Positions 33,436-41,994 are shown, counted from the first letter of the stretch. The stretch: 43,613 nucleotides of DNA from an uncultured Bacillota bacterium (GCA_947650875.1 CANSXE010000007.1:1-43613); one strand, 5' to 3'. Program-made: numbers and translations. The notes: generated from the letters alone by a model not told the origin.

Positions 33436-34278
33436 TTATTTTAGCTGGGTGGTGGGGATGGTGTCCATGTCGTCAAAGGCCTGATTCTCGCCGCCCATGG
33501 CCCAGATAAAGGTGTAGCTGGCGGTGCCTGCCCCGGCGTGGATGGACCAGGAGGGGGAGATCACGGCCTGCTCGTTTTTCATCACGATGTGCCTTGTCTC
33601 CTGGCCCTGGCCCATCATGTGGAAGACCACCTGGTCCTCCGGGACCTCGAAGTACATATACACCTCCATCCGCCGCTCGTGGGTGTGGGCGGGCATGGTG
33701 TTCCATACGCTGCCGCTCTCCAGTACGGTCATGCCCATGGACAGCTGGCAGGTTTTCAGCACGTCGGGGTGGATGAACTGGTTAATCACTCGCTTGTTGG
33801 AGGTGGCGGCGTCCCCCAGGGGCTTCTTGGCGGCGTCGGCCAGCTTGAGCAGCCGGGTCTCATAGCTGCGGTGGGCGGGGGCGGACACCATGTAGAACTT
33901 GGCGGGTTTGGTCCCGTCGGCACTGGCGAAGAGCACCTCCTTGGCCCCCATGGTGATGTAGAGACAGTCCTTGTAGCCCAGCTCGTAGACCGTGCCGTCT
34001 ACTGTGACGGTGCCGGCCCCGCCGATGTTGAACATGCCCACCTCCCGGCGCTCCAGAAAGTAGTGGGTACCGAAGTTGGCCCACACGTCGATGCCCTTGT
34101 CGATGGAGACGGTCTCCTTCACAGGCATGCAGCCCAGGGTGACCATCCGGTCCACGTGGCTGTAGACGGCCACCACATGGTCGGGCTGGTACAGGTTTTC
34201 AATGAGGAACTCGCGGCGCAGCTCCTCGGTGGTGTAACGCTTCACGTCGTTGGGGTGAGCGGAATAGCGGATATCCAT
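33436..34278 (-). CDS. kduI: 5-dehydro-4-deoxy-D-glucuronate isomerase
   Basis: The 280-residue cupin has the KduI family length and signatures: MDIRYSAHPNDVKRYTTEEL, IDKGIDVWANFGTHYFLERR, GYKDCLYITMGAKEV, the zinc-binding block NTMPAHTHERRMEVYMYFEV (two His and one Glu) and SPSWSIHAGAGTASYTFIWA. It isomerises 4-deoxy-L-threo-5-hexosulose uronate, the product of unsaturated uronic acids released by polysaccharide lyases from pectin or glycosaminoglycans, in the cytoplasm. It is the last gene of the operon with the GH112 phosphorylase and ABC transporter. The next enzyme (KduD) is not in the window. Confidence 0.95.
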   Translation of the reverse strand: MDIRYSAHPNDVKRYTTEELRREFLIENLYQPDHVVAVYSHVDRMVTLGCMPVKETVSIDKGIDVWANFGTHYFLERREVGMFNIGGAGTVTVDGTVYELGYKDCLYITMGAKEVLFASADGTKPAKFYMVSAPAHRSYETRLLKLADAAKKPLGDAATSNKRVINQFIHPDVLKTCQLSMGMTVLESGSVWNTMPAHTHERRMEVYMYFEVPEDQVVFHMMGQGQETRHIVMKNEQAVISPSWSIHAGAGTASYTFIWAMGGENQAFDDMDTIPTTQLK

Positions 34279-34327
34279 GAAAAACCTCCTGATGGTAAAG
34301 ATTGCAGAGGTGGCAGCGCCCTGTCAT

Positions 34328-36490
34328 TCAGATCTCGTACCAGCGGATCTCGTTGGCGGCCAGGTCCAGCTGGAAGCTGGAGCCGTCCCCCCGGAAGACG
34401 GTGGTGGACTGGGGCTCATAGGTGTTGTTGACCACACAGAACTTACCGTTTTTCACATAGGCGTGGACGTCCACGTTATAGTTGGAGGACAGCCACAGGT
34501 TCATCTGATCCTCACTGTGGGCGGACCAGAGGACGGCCCGGTGGAGCAGACGGCTGTTCTCAAAGGAGTAGGGCAGGCCGGAAAGATACACCGCCCGGCC
34601 CTTGCCGAACTCGTTCACCGCCAGCTGGACCTCCTTGTCCCGCTGGACCAGCACTTGGGCTCCCTCCAGGGCGTAGATGCTCTTTTTGCCCTCTCCGAAG
34701 TCCACTGCCCCCTGGCAGTCCGCCAGGATGAAGTGGCCGGGGTGCTCCTCCCAGTTGTATTTGTCATAACCCAGGGTAAATCCAGTCTCTTTTTCTACGC
34801 CTAGTATACCGGACAGCTGGAGATAGCGGCCCTGGTACTGGTGGCCCGAGGGCTCGCCTACGCCGATGAAGCCGCCGCCGTTGTAGACGAACTTCTTCAC
34901 CGCGGCGGAGACCGCCGGGTCCTCCCAGACGGCCCCGCCGGTGTGGGCGGTGTCGCCATCGCCCACGTTGATGAGCACATCGACGCCGTCCAAAACAGAG
35001 GGGGCGGCCTTCACCTCGTCGAAGCTAATGAATTTCACGTCGTAGGGGGCCCCGGACAGGGCCTCGATGACCCCGGCGTAGGAGTAGTTCTGCTTCTGAT
35101 ACAGGGCGTGGTGGACCATGTGGCAGCCCCAGGACCGGGCTCTGCCCCAGCTGTTGAGGACGGCCACCCTCTTGACGCAGTAGGGGGTGGTCCCCTTGAT
35201 GTTGTCATAGAGCTCCCGGAACTCGCCGCAGACGCTGTCCACATAGTCGATGAACTCGGGGAACTGGCAGGCCAGCTTCAGGTAGCCGCCGTAGCCGATG
35301 CGGTCGATGGGCTTGCGCAGAATGGCCCGGCGGGCGGTGACCCAGTTCTCCTTGGCCTCCCGGACGGGGTCGCCCCCCTCATGGAAGGTGTCGGGGAAGA
35401 AGTAGGGCAGAAAACGGCCTTCAGTGTACTTCACCCCGGGGATGTCAGAGATCAGCCGCAGAGTGGCGCCGTTGCCCACGCTGCCCACCACCGCGTCCAG
35501 GCCGATGGACTTGAACTCGTCCATGTAGGGCTCGGTGCCGATGAAGTGGTCCCCCAGGAACATCATGGCCTCCTTGCCCAGCTCGTGGGTGATGTCCACC
35601 ATCTCCTTGGCCAGCTTCGCCACCTCCCGGCGCTGGAAGGCCATGAAGTCCTTGAACTCCTTGCTGGGCACCCGGTACTGGTTGTTGTAGTAGCCCTGGT
35701 CGATGATGAACTCGGGGCGGAACCGGTAGCCAGCCTCTTTTTCGAACTGCTCCAGGATATAGGGGGACACGCTGGCGGAGTAGCCGTACCAGTCCACGTA
35801 CTTCTCCCGCTTCAGCTCGTCGAAGACCAAGGTGAACTGGTGGAAGAAGGTGGTGTACCGAATGACGTTCACATAGGGGTGGTCTTCGATAAATTTCCGC
35901 AGGCGCTCCATGGTAAATTTCTTGGTCTTGGGCTGGCGGACGTCGAAGGTGATCTGGTGCTCGAAGTCCTTCCAGTCGTTGGTGACGGCGTTATACATGT
36001 GGACCGGGTCCCAGATCAGGTAGGCCAGAAAGCTGACGGTGTAGTCGTGAAAGGCCTCCGGGGCGTCGATGACGACGCGGCCGTCCTCGTACCGCCATGC
36101 GTCGGGGGAGATAGGCGCTCCCGTGGTGCGGTCCACCACCTCCCACCAGCGCTTGATGTCGTCCCGGGTGTTCACCTCCATCAGCTCGGCGCTGATCCCC
36201 TGCATCAGGGGGATGGACAGGGGACCATCTCCGGCGGTGCGGAAGCCGGTCATAATATAGCACTGCTGCACCTCGTCGGGGTTGGCCTTGGCCCAGGCGT
36301 TGTCCTTCCGGGTGGTGTAGTAGGTGGAATAGACCTTGGCGTCTACACTTTTCAGCTCCTCGGGGTAGTCGGTGCCGTCGCAGTCCCGGATGGCGTCTGC
36401 CCCCCAGCGCTTCAGCAGCTCCAGGGTCTCAGGCACCACGTCCACATCGGTGGGGATGGTCACCCGGCCCGTCTTATGTATGTCGGTCAT
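34328..36490 (-). CDS. GH112 beta-galactoside phosphorylase (galacto-/lacto-N-biose or galactosyl-rhamnose type)
   Basis: The 720-residue protein matches family GH112, which uses phosphate to split beta-galactosides into galactose 1-phosphate and GlcNAc, GalNAc or L-rhamnose. Visible features are VTIPTDVDVVPETLELLKRW, RWGADAIRDCDGTDYP, MFLGDHFIGTEPYMDEF (with the Asp that acts as general acid in the family), DAVVGSVGNGATLR, and a C-terminal glutamine-amidotransferase-like domain (VLINVGDGDTAHTGG, GGGFIGVGEPSGHQY). ATG 36490 is chosen because GAGGAG lies just upstream. There is no signal peptide, so the substrate must be imported by the adjacent ABC system. With kduI as neighbour, galactosyl-rhamnose from rhamnogalacturonan is as plausible as mucin disaccharides. 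Confidence 0.92.
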   Translation of the reverse strand: MTDIHKTGRVTIPTDVDVVPETLELLKRWGADAIRDCDGTDYPEELKSVDAKVYSTYYTTRKDNAWAKANPDEVQQCYIMTGFRTAGDGPLSIPLMQGISAELMEVNTRDDIKRWWEVVDRTTGAPISPDAWRYEDGRVVIDAPEAFHDYTVSFLAYLIWDPVHMYNAVTNDWKDFEHQITFDVRQPKTKKFTMERLRKFIEDHPYVNVIRYTTFFHQFTLVFDELKREKYVDWYGYSASVSPYILEQFEKEAGYRFRPEFIIDQGYYNNQYRVPSKEFKDFMAFQRREVAKLAKEMVDITHELGKEAMMFLGDHFIGTEPYMDEFKSIGLDAVVGSVGNGATLRLISDIPGVKYTEGRFLPYFFPDTFHEGGDPVREAKENWVTARRAILRKPIDRIGYGGYLKLACQFPEFIDYVDSVCGEFRELYDNIKGTTPYCVKRVAVLNSWGRARSWGCHMVHHALYQKQNYSYAGVIEALSGAPYDVKFISFDEVKAAPSVLDGVDVLINVGDGDTAHTGGAVWEDPAVSAAVKKFVYNGGGFIGVGEPSGHQYQGRYLQLSGILGVEKETGFTLGYDKYNWEEHPGHFILADCQGAVDFGEGKKSIYALEGAQVLVQRDKEVQLAVNEFGKGRAVYLSGLPYSFENSRLLHRAVLWSAHSEDQMNLWLSSNYNVDVHAYVKNGKFCVVNNTYEPQSTTVFRGDGSSFQLDLAANEIRWYEI

Positions 36491-36501
36491 AGCTTCTCCT
36501 C

Positions 36502-36702
36502 TCACTGCTTTTTCCGGTCCGCAAAGCGGGCGTTATAGAGATACAGGGTGACCAGCAGCAGGACAACCCCCACAAGCATCAGGCCCAGCCCTGACATCTG
36601 GCCGGTCATCAGCCAGCCCCGGATTATCAGGACCAGCCCCAGCACAAAGGTGACCAGCATCAAAATGATGCGTAGCTGTTTATGTTCTTTCCAATAGTTC
36701 AT
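36502..36702 (-). CDS. Small membrane protein with two transmembrane segments
   Basis: The 66-residue protein begins MNYWKEHKQLRIILMLVTFV and has two hydrophobic segments (about 10-30 and 36-56) and a basic tail (RFADRKKQ). It lies 9 bases after the permease gene and just before the GH112 gene. Such small proteins are often found beside sugar permeases of this class. I recognise no function; it may assist transporter assembly. Confidence 0.7.
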   Translation of the reverse strand: MNYWKEHKQLRIILMLVTFVLGLVLIIRGWLMTGQMSGLGLMLVGVVLLLVTLYLYNARFADRKKQ

Positions 36703-36711
36703 GTCCTCACC

Positions 36712-37596
36712 TTACCCTTTCAGTCCGCCCACGGTCATGCCCTGGGTCAGCTTCTTCTGCACGCACATATAGAGGATCAGGGTGGGCAGCATCACCAGCA
36801 CCAGGCCGGCATACAGCCGCCCGAACTGGGCCGCCGACTGGGAAGCCTGCATCAGGTTGAGCAGACCCACCGGAAGAGTTTTCTGGCCGGTGGCGCTGTT
36901 CATTAAGGTCATGGAAATAATGTACTCGTTCCAGAAGGACAGGAAATTGAACAGGATAATGGTAAGAATAGAGGGCTGGGCCATCGGGAAAATCACCCGA
37001 ATCATGGCCTGACCATAGCCCGCGCCGTCGATGTAGGCGGCTTCCTCAAAGTCGTGGGGCAGAGTGGCGAAGTAGCCCGACAGCAGGTAGACGGTGAAGG
37101 GCAGGGCAGTGGCGGCGTAGATTACAGCCAGGGTCACCAGATTGTTCATAAAGATATTGTTCAGCTTGAACAGGTAGTTCATCCAGCTGTCCCAATCCCG
37201 CATCATCAGGAAGATAGGCACCACAATGTAGTTGACATTGATAAACAATCCGGCCATAAAGGCAGTGTTCAGAAGCTTGCCGCCCCGGAAGTGGAAGCGG
37301 GACAGGCAGTAGGCCGCAGGGAGGGCCACCACCAGCAGGATAGCCAGGGCCAGGGCGGTGACAATCACCGAGTTGAGCATGTAGCTGCCCATGCTGGCGG
37401 CGTTCCAGGCGTCTACGAAATTCTGCCAGTAGAAAGTGGCGGGCAGGACCCAGGGGTTGCCGTAAAACTCGCTGTTCTGCTTGATGGAGGCCAGGAAGAC
37501 CCAGGCTACCGGCACGATGATGACAACTGCCAGAGTAATGAGTACCACATAGATAAATACCTTGTACAGGGTGTCGGCGGAGTTTGTTTTTTTCAT
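36712..37596 (-). CDS. Sugar ABC transporter permease, MalG type
   Basis: The 294-residue protein has six transmembrane segments and the cytoplasmic EAA loop DFEEAAYIDGAGYGQAMIRVIFP (about 194-216), which docks to the ATPase. The C-terminal KLTQGMTVGGLKG is the usual ending of this class (CUT1). It pairs with the MalF-type permease 16 bases upstream. ATG 37596 is preferred because GGAGG lies in front and homology starts there. It imports an oligosaccharide, probably the GH112 substrate. No ATPase gene is in the operon. Confidence 0.93.
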   Translation of the reverse strand: MKKTNSADTLYKVFIYVVLITLAVVIIVPVAWVFLASIKQNSEFYGNPWVLPATFYWQNFVDAWNAASMGSYMLNSVIVTALALAILLVVALPAAYCLSRFHFRGGKLLNTAFMAGLFINVNYIVVPIFLMMRDWDSWMNYLFKLNNIFMNNLVTLAVIYAATALPFTVYLLSGYFATLPHDFEEAAYIDGAGYGQAMIRVIFPMAQPSILTIILFNFLSFWNEYIISMTLMNSATGQKTLPVGLLNLMQASQSAAQFGRLYAGLVLVMLPTLILYMCVQKKLTQGMTVGGLKG

Positions 37597-37612
37597 CTTC
37601 TCGTCCCTCCTC

Positions 37613-38485
37613 TCACATCTGAAGCACATCCCGCTTGGTGACGTGGTTGACCACAGCGGACAGGGTGAAGGAGAACAGGAAGATAATCACGCCGGCGGCC
37701 ATGGCATAGCCGTACAGGCCCTCGTCCTTCTGGGCATACATAAAGCTCAGGCCCACGTCGGCCATCCCCTTGGCCACCATGGCCTTGACGAACAGGAACG
37801 CCATGTTGATGGTGGAGATGATGAAGAAGGTAAGGGTGGTTCTAATGTTGGTCCAGATCAGGGGCAGGGTGATCTCAAAGAACTGGTTCAGCCGCCCTGC
37901 GCCGTCCAGGCTGGCCGACTCATACAGGTCCACGGGAACGGCGGACATGGAGGCCATGTACATGACCATATAGTAGCCGATGGCCTGCCACACCATAGCG
38001 ATGATAACGCTGACAATTACCATGGGCTGGTCCTTCCAGAGCACCATGACATCCCGGCCGGCAAACAGGGAAAAAATACTGTTGAGCATTCCGTTGTCCG
38101 GCTTGTAGATGGCGGAGAAGATGCCGGCGATGACCACCACAGAGAGAATATTGGGGATGTAGAAGATGATACGGAAAAAATTCTGCCCCCTGATCTTCTC
38201 CCGGGTGAGGATGGCGGCAAAGACGATGGCAAAGAAAAATGTGATGATAGTCACAGTAACGATAAGCAGGATGGTGTTCTGCATAGAGACGATGAACTTG
38301 GTATCCTTGAACAGAACCTTGAAGTTGTTCAGCCCCACGAAGGTCTCGGTGGGGGAGTAGGCCCCCCGCTCGAAAAGAGACATGCGGAACACGTTGAAGG
38401 TGGGCATGACCATGAAGATGAAGAACAGGATGGCTGCCGGGGCGACACACAGGGCGATAAACCGGCTGCGGCCTTTACTGCGCAT
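37613..38485 (-). CDS. Sugar ABC transporter permease, MalF type
   Basis: The 290-residue protein opens with a basic stretch (MRSKGRSRFIALC) and has six transmembrane segments and an EAA-like loop (LYESASLDGAGRLNQFFEITLPL, about 187-209). It forms the membrane channel with the MalG-type partner encoded next. AAAGGAGC precedes the ATG. It is separated from the binding-protein gene by a 99-base gap that contains a strong hairpin. Confidence 0.93.
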   Translation of the reverse strand: MRSKGRSRFIALCVAPAAILFFIFMVMPTFNVFRMSLFERGAYSPTETFVGLNNFKVLFKDTKFIVSMQNTILLIVTVTIITFFFAIVFAAILTREKIRGQNFFRIIFYIPNILSVVVIAGIFSAIYKPDNGMLNSIFSLFAGRDVMVLWKDQPMVIVSVIIAMVWQAIGYYMVMYMASMSAVPVDLYESASLDGAGRLNQFFEITLPLIWTNIRTTLTFFIISTINMAFLFVKAMVAKGMADVGLSFMYAQKDEGLYGYAMAAGVIIFLFSFTLSAVVNHVTKRDVLQM

Positions 38486-38515
38486 GGGATCGCTCCTTTC
38501 TCTCAGAAATTAAAA

Positions 38516-38548
38516 GGCGGCGGTGAGCGGTTTTCGCTCACCGCCGCC
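38516..38548 (-). terminator. Partial terminator between binding-protein and permease genes
   Basis: A perfect 14-bp GC-rich stem (38516-38529 with 38535-38548), a 5-base loop, then TTTTAATTT on minus. It lies 36 bases after the binding-protein stop. Such hairpins allow more binding protein than permease to be made, by partial termination or by protecting the upstream mRNA. Confidence 0.85.
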
Positions 38549-38584
38549 TGCTCTACGGACAATTGGATGGTTCGGCGGATATGA

Positions 38585-39985
38585 TTACTCGGACAGCAGG
38601 TTGGCACGCATCTGGTCGCTGGCGGCCTTGATGTCAGCCACCCACTGGTCTGCGGTCAGAGAGCCGTTCACCAGGCTGTTGAAGGGGTCGAAGAAGACTT
38701 CGCGCACACTGCCCAGACCGGGGACGGAGGCGTAGGCGGCGAAGCCGCCCATAACGGCGGAAGCGCCGTTGTCATAGATGGAGTAGAAGATCTTATTGTC
38801 GCCCTCCATACCGTCGGTGATGCCGGTGATGGGCTGGGCAGCGCCGCCCTTGGCGAAGATCTCAGCGGCCTTATCGCTGTACAGGAAGGCCACAAACATC
38901 TTGGCAGCGTCCAGATTGGGTGCCTGAGCGGGGACCCAGGCCTGCTCCAGCCAGCAATAGCTGGCGCTGGTGCCGGCGCCGCCGCCGGGCAGGGCGCACA
39001 TGCCCCACTGGAAGCCGTCAGCCCGGGGAGCTTCAGCCATCTCACCCACGATCCAGGTGCCGTTGGGCATGAACAGGGCCTTGTTGTCCAGAATCAGCTG
39101 CTGGTTCTGGGTGAAGTCGGAATCGTTGGCCTGGGCGGGGGTCACCTTGGCGGTGTAGCTGGCCAGCTTGCTCATCACGTCGAAGCACTGCTTGGCCTCG
39201 GGGGTATCCCATACGCCCTCAGCGTAGTTCATGGCCTGGTTGAAGAACTCAGGGCCGCCCGCAGAGTAGAGCAGGGTGGGGAAGAAGGTGTCGAAGTAGC
39301 CGGTGGTGGGGTAGGTAAACAGGGCGATGTCCTCAGCGGCGGCCTTGTCGCCCAGGGCCCACATCTCGTCCCAGGTGGTGGGAACGGTCCAGCCCTTTTC
39401 CTCAAAGAGACCGGCATTATAGAACAGGCCGCAGGGGGAGTAGAACATGGGGGCCAGATAGGTCTTGCCATCGCCGTAGGGGTTGGTGATGGAGGTGTCG
39501 GTAAAGCCGGGGACGATCTTGTCAGAGACCTTGGCGCTCTCGCCGGGCACGGTCATGGACAGCACGTCGGTGATGTCAGCGATGTTCTTGTCCTTGATGA
39601 ACTGCTCGGTGAGCTTCTTGTCGCGGCCGGTGGCCAGGTGAATCACGTCAGGGAAGTCGCCGCCCTGCATGGAGGGGCCAATCACGTCCTCCAGGGCCTT
39701 GTCCACAATCAGCTCCACCTCGATGCCGGTCTCGGTGGTGAAGGCGTCGCAGACCTCTTGCCACATACCGGGGTAGGTCTCCTCATAGGCGGAAGCCAGA
39801 GCAGCTACCTTGATGGGACCCTTGGGAGTCTCAGGGGTGCTGGTATTGCCCTGGCTGGTGCTGGAACCGCCGGCGGGCGGGTTGGACTGGGCGGGGGGCG
39901 TCTGGGGCGCGCCGCCGCAGCCGGCCAGCAGGGACAGAGACAGAGCTGAAGCCAGCAGCAGGCTGAGAGTCTTCTTCATTTTCAT
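38585..39985 (-). CDS. Extracellular sugar-binding lipoprotein of the ABC transporter
   Basis: The 466-residue protein has a lipoprotein signal with the lipobox LLAGCGG (Cys near residue 23), a Ser/Pro/Gly-rich linker (about 27-55) and a family 1 solute-binding domain beginning PIKVAALASAYEETYPGMWQ. It would be anchored on the outer face of the membrane and deliver an oligosaccharide to the permeases encoded downstream. AGGAGG lies 7 bases before the ATG. It is the first gene of the operon and is followed by a hairpin that likely raises its relative expression. Confidence 0.93.
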   Translation of the reverse strand: MKMKKTLSLLLASALSLSLLAGCGGAPQTPPAQSNPPAGGSSTSQGNTSTPETPKGPIKVAALASAYEETYPGMWQEVCDAFTTETGIEVELIVDKALEDVIGPSMQGGDFPDVIHLATGRDKKLTEQFIKDKNIADITDVLSMTVPGESAKVSDKIVPGFTDTSITNPYGDGKTYLAPMFYSPCGLFYNAGLFEEKGWTVPTTWDEMWALGDKAAAEDIALFTYPTTGYFDTFFPTLLYSAGGPEFFNQAMNYAEGVWDTPEAKQCFDVMSKLASYTAKVTPAQANDSDFTQNQQLILDNKALFMPNGTWIVGEMAEAPRADGFQWGMCALPGGGAGTSASYCWLEQAWVPAQAPNLDAAKMFVAFLYSDKAAEIFAKGGAAQPITGITDGMEGDNKIFYSIYDNGASAVMGGFAAYASVPGLGSVREVFFDPFNSLVNGSLTADQWVADIKAASDQMRANLLSE

Positions 39986-40044
39986 ATTCTAACCTCCTAA
40001 AATTTTGGGGACTTGCCTTTAGGCCGTCTTTCCGACCTTTCTGC

Positions 40045-40078
40045 TTATCATTATATGATAACTTCGTATAGGAAAGCT
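40045..40078 (-). promoter_or_regulatory. Promoter of the sugar operon with operator-like palindrome on the -10
   Basis: On the minus strand TATAAT (40050-40055) lies 65 bases before the lipoprotein gene. It is covered by the palindrome TTATCA-TTATA-TGATAA (40045-40061). The -35 (AGCTTT, 40073-40078) is poor, as expected if an activator is needed. Confidence 0.55.
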
Positions 40079-40141
40079 ACCTGTTTTTTGCTTTCTTGTT
40101 TATATATCGTGCTTTTTCTCCTTGAGTGATTTGTCTAAAAT

Positions 40142-40177
40142 AACGGACTTTTTTCCAGAGACAATGGACAATTTTTT
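40142..40177. promoter_or_regulatory. Two direct repeats 21 bp apart, candidate AraC-type activator site
   Basis: AACGGACTTTTTT (from 40142) and AATGGACAATTTTTT (from 40163) share the core AAYGGAC followed by a T-tract and are spaced exactly 21 bases, two helical turns, like araI half-sites. They lie between the AraC-type gene and the sugar operon it probably controls, about 90-130 bases upstream of the operon's predicted start. Confidence 0.45.
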
Positions 40178-40246
40178 TATTCCTCCCTCCGGAGTTTGGG
40201 CGCTATGCCTATAATATGAAATGATATACCGGAGTGATTTGGGGTA

Positions 40247-40275
40247 TTGCATAATCAGCCGGAGCAATGTATAAT
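40247..40275 (+). promoter_or_regulatory. Promoter of the AraC-family regulator
   Basis: TTGCAT (40247-40252) and a consensus TATAAT (40270-40275) are 17 bases apart. The predicted transcript start, near 40282, rules out a protein start at 40247. Confidence 0.6.
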
Positions 40276-40336
40276 ACAGGGGAACAGGATACAGCACCCT
40301 TCTTTTATAAAATTACAAAAGGAAACTGGTGAGATT

Positions 40337-41173
40337 TTGGTTCGATATCAATTCAGCAGCTCCGGCACACCGGAGCAGCCGGGGCCCGGTGTGCCCCGGC
40401 TGAGCTACATTGCCAAGGATCAGTTTTCCACCGACTGGAACTCAGAGCTGCATACCCACAGCTGCGCGGAGCTGTTTTTTATTCTGGACGGCCACGGACA
40501 TTTCCGCACGCTGTATGAGGAGTTTCCCATCTCGGTTCAGGACCTGCTTATCGTCAACGCCAACATCCCTCACACTGAGGTCAGCTCTCTGAAGAGTCCC
40601 CTTCGGTACATTGTCCTGGGGATCGAGGGGCTGAAGGCCACCTCCCCCGAGACGGGGTACATTATGCTCCACCTCCACGACGGCTGGACCGAGTTGAACA
40701 GCTGTGTGGACCTGATGCTCCAGGAGTCCGCCAAAACCCTCCCCGGCCACGAGGACGTCTGCCGGCATCTGCTGGAGGTGGTACTCATTCAGCTGGGGCG
40801 GCATCAGGACCTGTCCTTCTCCGGCGAAACACCGGGCCCCAGGGCCAGCAAGGAGTGCGAATTGATTCGCCGTTACATCGACAACCATTTTAAAGAGGAC
40901 CTCACCCTGGATCATTTGGCAAAGCTGGCCCATCTGAATAAATATTACCTGTCCCACTCCTTCCGCCGGGAATTCGGCACCTCCCCCATCAACTACCTGA
41001 TCTCCCGGCGGGTGGAGGAGAGCCGATTCCTGCTGCGTAAGACCGACCACTCCCTCTCCCTCATTGCCGAGATTTTGGGCTTTTCCTCCCTGAGTTATTT
41101 TTCACAATGCTTCCGCCGGGTAGAAGGAATCAGCCCTACGGAATACCGCAATAAAAACCGGAAAAAGTCATAG
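40337..41173 (+). CDS. AraC-family transcriptional regulator of the adjacent sugar operon
   Basis: The protein has an N-terminal cupin-type sensing domain (SELHTHSCAELFFILDGHGHF) and a C-terminal double helix-turn-helix (ECELIRRYIDNHFKEDLTLD, LAKLAHLNKYYLSHSFRREF, then the second at IAEILGFSSLSYFSQCFRRV and GISPTEYR). The start is uncertain. The frame is open from TTG 40247, but that overlaps a promoter; TTG 40337 follows GGTGA by 4 bases and gives 278 residues. It is divergent from the sugar-binding lipoprotein gene and most probably activates that operon when the sugar binds. A terminator follows. Confidence 0.9.
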   Translation: MVRYQFSSSGTPEQPGPGVPRLSYIAKDQFSTDWNSELHTHSCAELFFILDGHGHFRTLYEEFPISVQDLLIVNANIPHTEVSSLKSPLRYIVLGIEGLKATSPETGYIMLHLHDGWTELNSCVDLMLQESAKTLPGHEDVCRHLLEVVLIQLGRHQDLSFSGETPGPRASKECELIRRYIDNHFKEDLTLDHLAKLAHLNKYYLSHSFRREFGTSPINYLISRRVEESRFLLRKTDHSLSLIAEILGFSSLSYFSQCFRRVEGISPTEYRNKNRKKS

Positions 41174-41184
41174 GGGAAAGAGTG

Positions 41185-41215
41185 AAACCGGCGTGGTATT
41201 GTACCGCGCCGGTTT
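41185..41215 (+). terminator. Terminator of the AraC-family gene
   Basis: A 14-bp stem with one G-U pair (41185-41198 with 41202-41215), a 3-base loop and a TTTTG tail. Confidence 0.85.
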
Positions 41216-41239
41216 TGTCATGCCATAAAGGAGACCGCT

Positions 41240-41329
41240 ATGAATGATAAGGAAACCACGGACCGATTTGATCCAATAGGCCATAGTATCTCCTTTCAAG
41301 CTGTATTCAGGACATTTGATCCTCCGTAA
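41240..41329 (+). CDS. Possible 29-residue ORF with a good ribosome binding site
   Basis: AAAGGAG (41227-41233) precedes an ATG at 41240. The peptide starts MNDKETTDRFDPIGHSISF and ends FDPP. It overlaps the 3' end of the convergent TRIC-type gene by 23 bases. No family is recognised. It may be the stump of a lost gene, because this end of the window carries other remnants. Confidence 0.3.
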   Translation: MNDKETTDRFDPIGHSISFQAVFRTFDPP

Positions 41330-41957
41330 TTCTAGGCAGATTCCAGTGGTAGTGCCAGGCCAAAAGTCTCAAAGCAGTGGTGCAGAAAATTGCAAGTAAG
41401 GAAGACAGTATACGGTCGCAGTTGAGATAAGACATCAGATAAAAGATACCACTCCCAAAAATAGCGGCCACCGCATAGATGTTTCGGCACAGGACGGTTG
41501 GAATGTCCGAACACATGATGTCTCGCAAAATGCCTCCGCCCACCCCGGTGATCGTCCCCAAAAAGATACACAGGACCAGATTTCCCATATAACCGGAAGC
41601 AATACCCATGTCCGTACCGGTCACAGAAAAGATACCTAACCCGAGAGCGTCGCAGAACACATAGAGGGGCTGGATGTGTGCGACGAGGTTCGGGTGCTTT
41701 TGATGGGAGTATTTGAAAAAGAAGAACAGGATGACGGCGACGCCCGCGGCGCTTACTATGTACTGATAGCTAAAAAACATTCGGGGCGGCGTGTAACCGA
41801 GAAATACATCGCGGATCGCACCGCCTCCCATCGCGGTGACCACACTTAAAATCAGAACCCCGAACAGGTCCAGCTGCTTCTGAATTGCAGTCAGAGTACC
41901 GGAGATGGCAAATGCAATGGTGCCAGCCAATTCGATCACGGAGAGAATCACGGACAT
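41307..41957 (-). CDS. TRIC-type (UPF0126) cation channel family membrane protein
   Basis: The 216-residue protein has about seven hydrophobic segments and two repeats of the family signature: TAMGGGAIRDVFLG in the first half and GVGGGILRDIMCSD in the second. Prokaryotic TRIC proteins form trimeric channels for K+ or Na+ in the cytoplasmic membrane. ATG 41957 begins at the family's first segment (MSVILSVIELAGTIAFAISG); a longer in-frame start at 42080 would add unrelated residues and run through an inverted repeat. The ribosome binding site is weak (GGGGA). It lies downstream of a truncated dehydrogenase gene. Confidence 0.88.
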   Translation of the reverse strand: MSVILSVIELAGTIAFAISGTLTAIQKQLDLFGVLILSVVTAMGGGAIRDVFLGYTPPRMFFSYQYIVSAAGVAVILFFFFKYSHQKHPNLVAHIQPLYVFCDALGLGIFSVTGTDMGIASGYMGNLVLCIFLGTITGVGGGILRDIMCSDIPTVLCRNIYAVAAIFGSGIFYLMSYLNCDRILSSLLAIFCTTALRLLAWHYHWNLPRITEDQMS

Positions 41958-41994
41958 AACAATATCCCCACTATATGCAGAAATGGATTTCGTG

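Noticed and set aside
40058-40070. ATAACTTCGTATA, identical to one 13-bp arm of the phage P1 loxP site.
   Set aside because: The second arm and the 8-bp spacer are missing, and the bases overlap the predicted promoter palindrome. A single arm is best taken as coincidence; vector carry-over would show more sequence.
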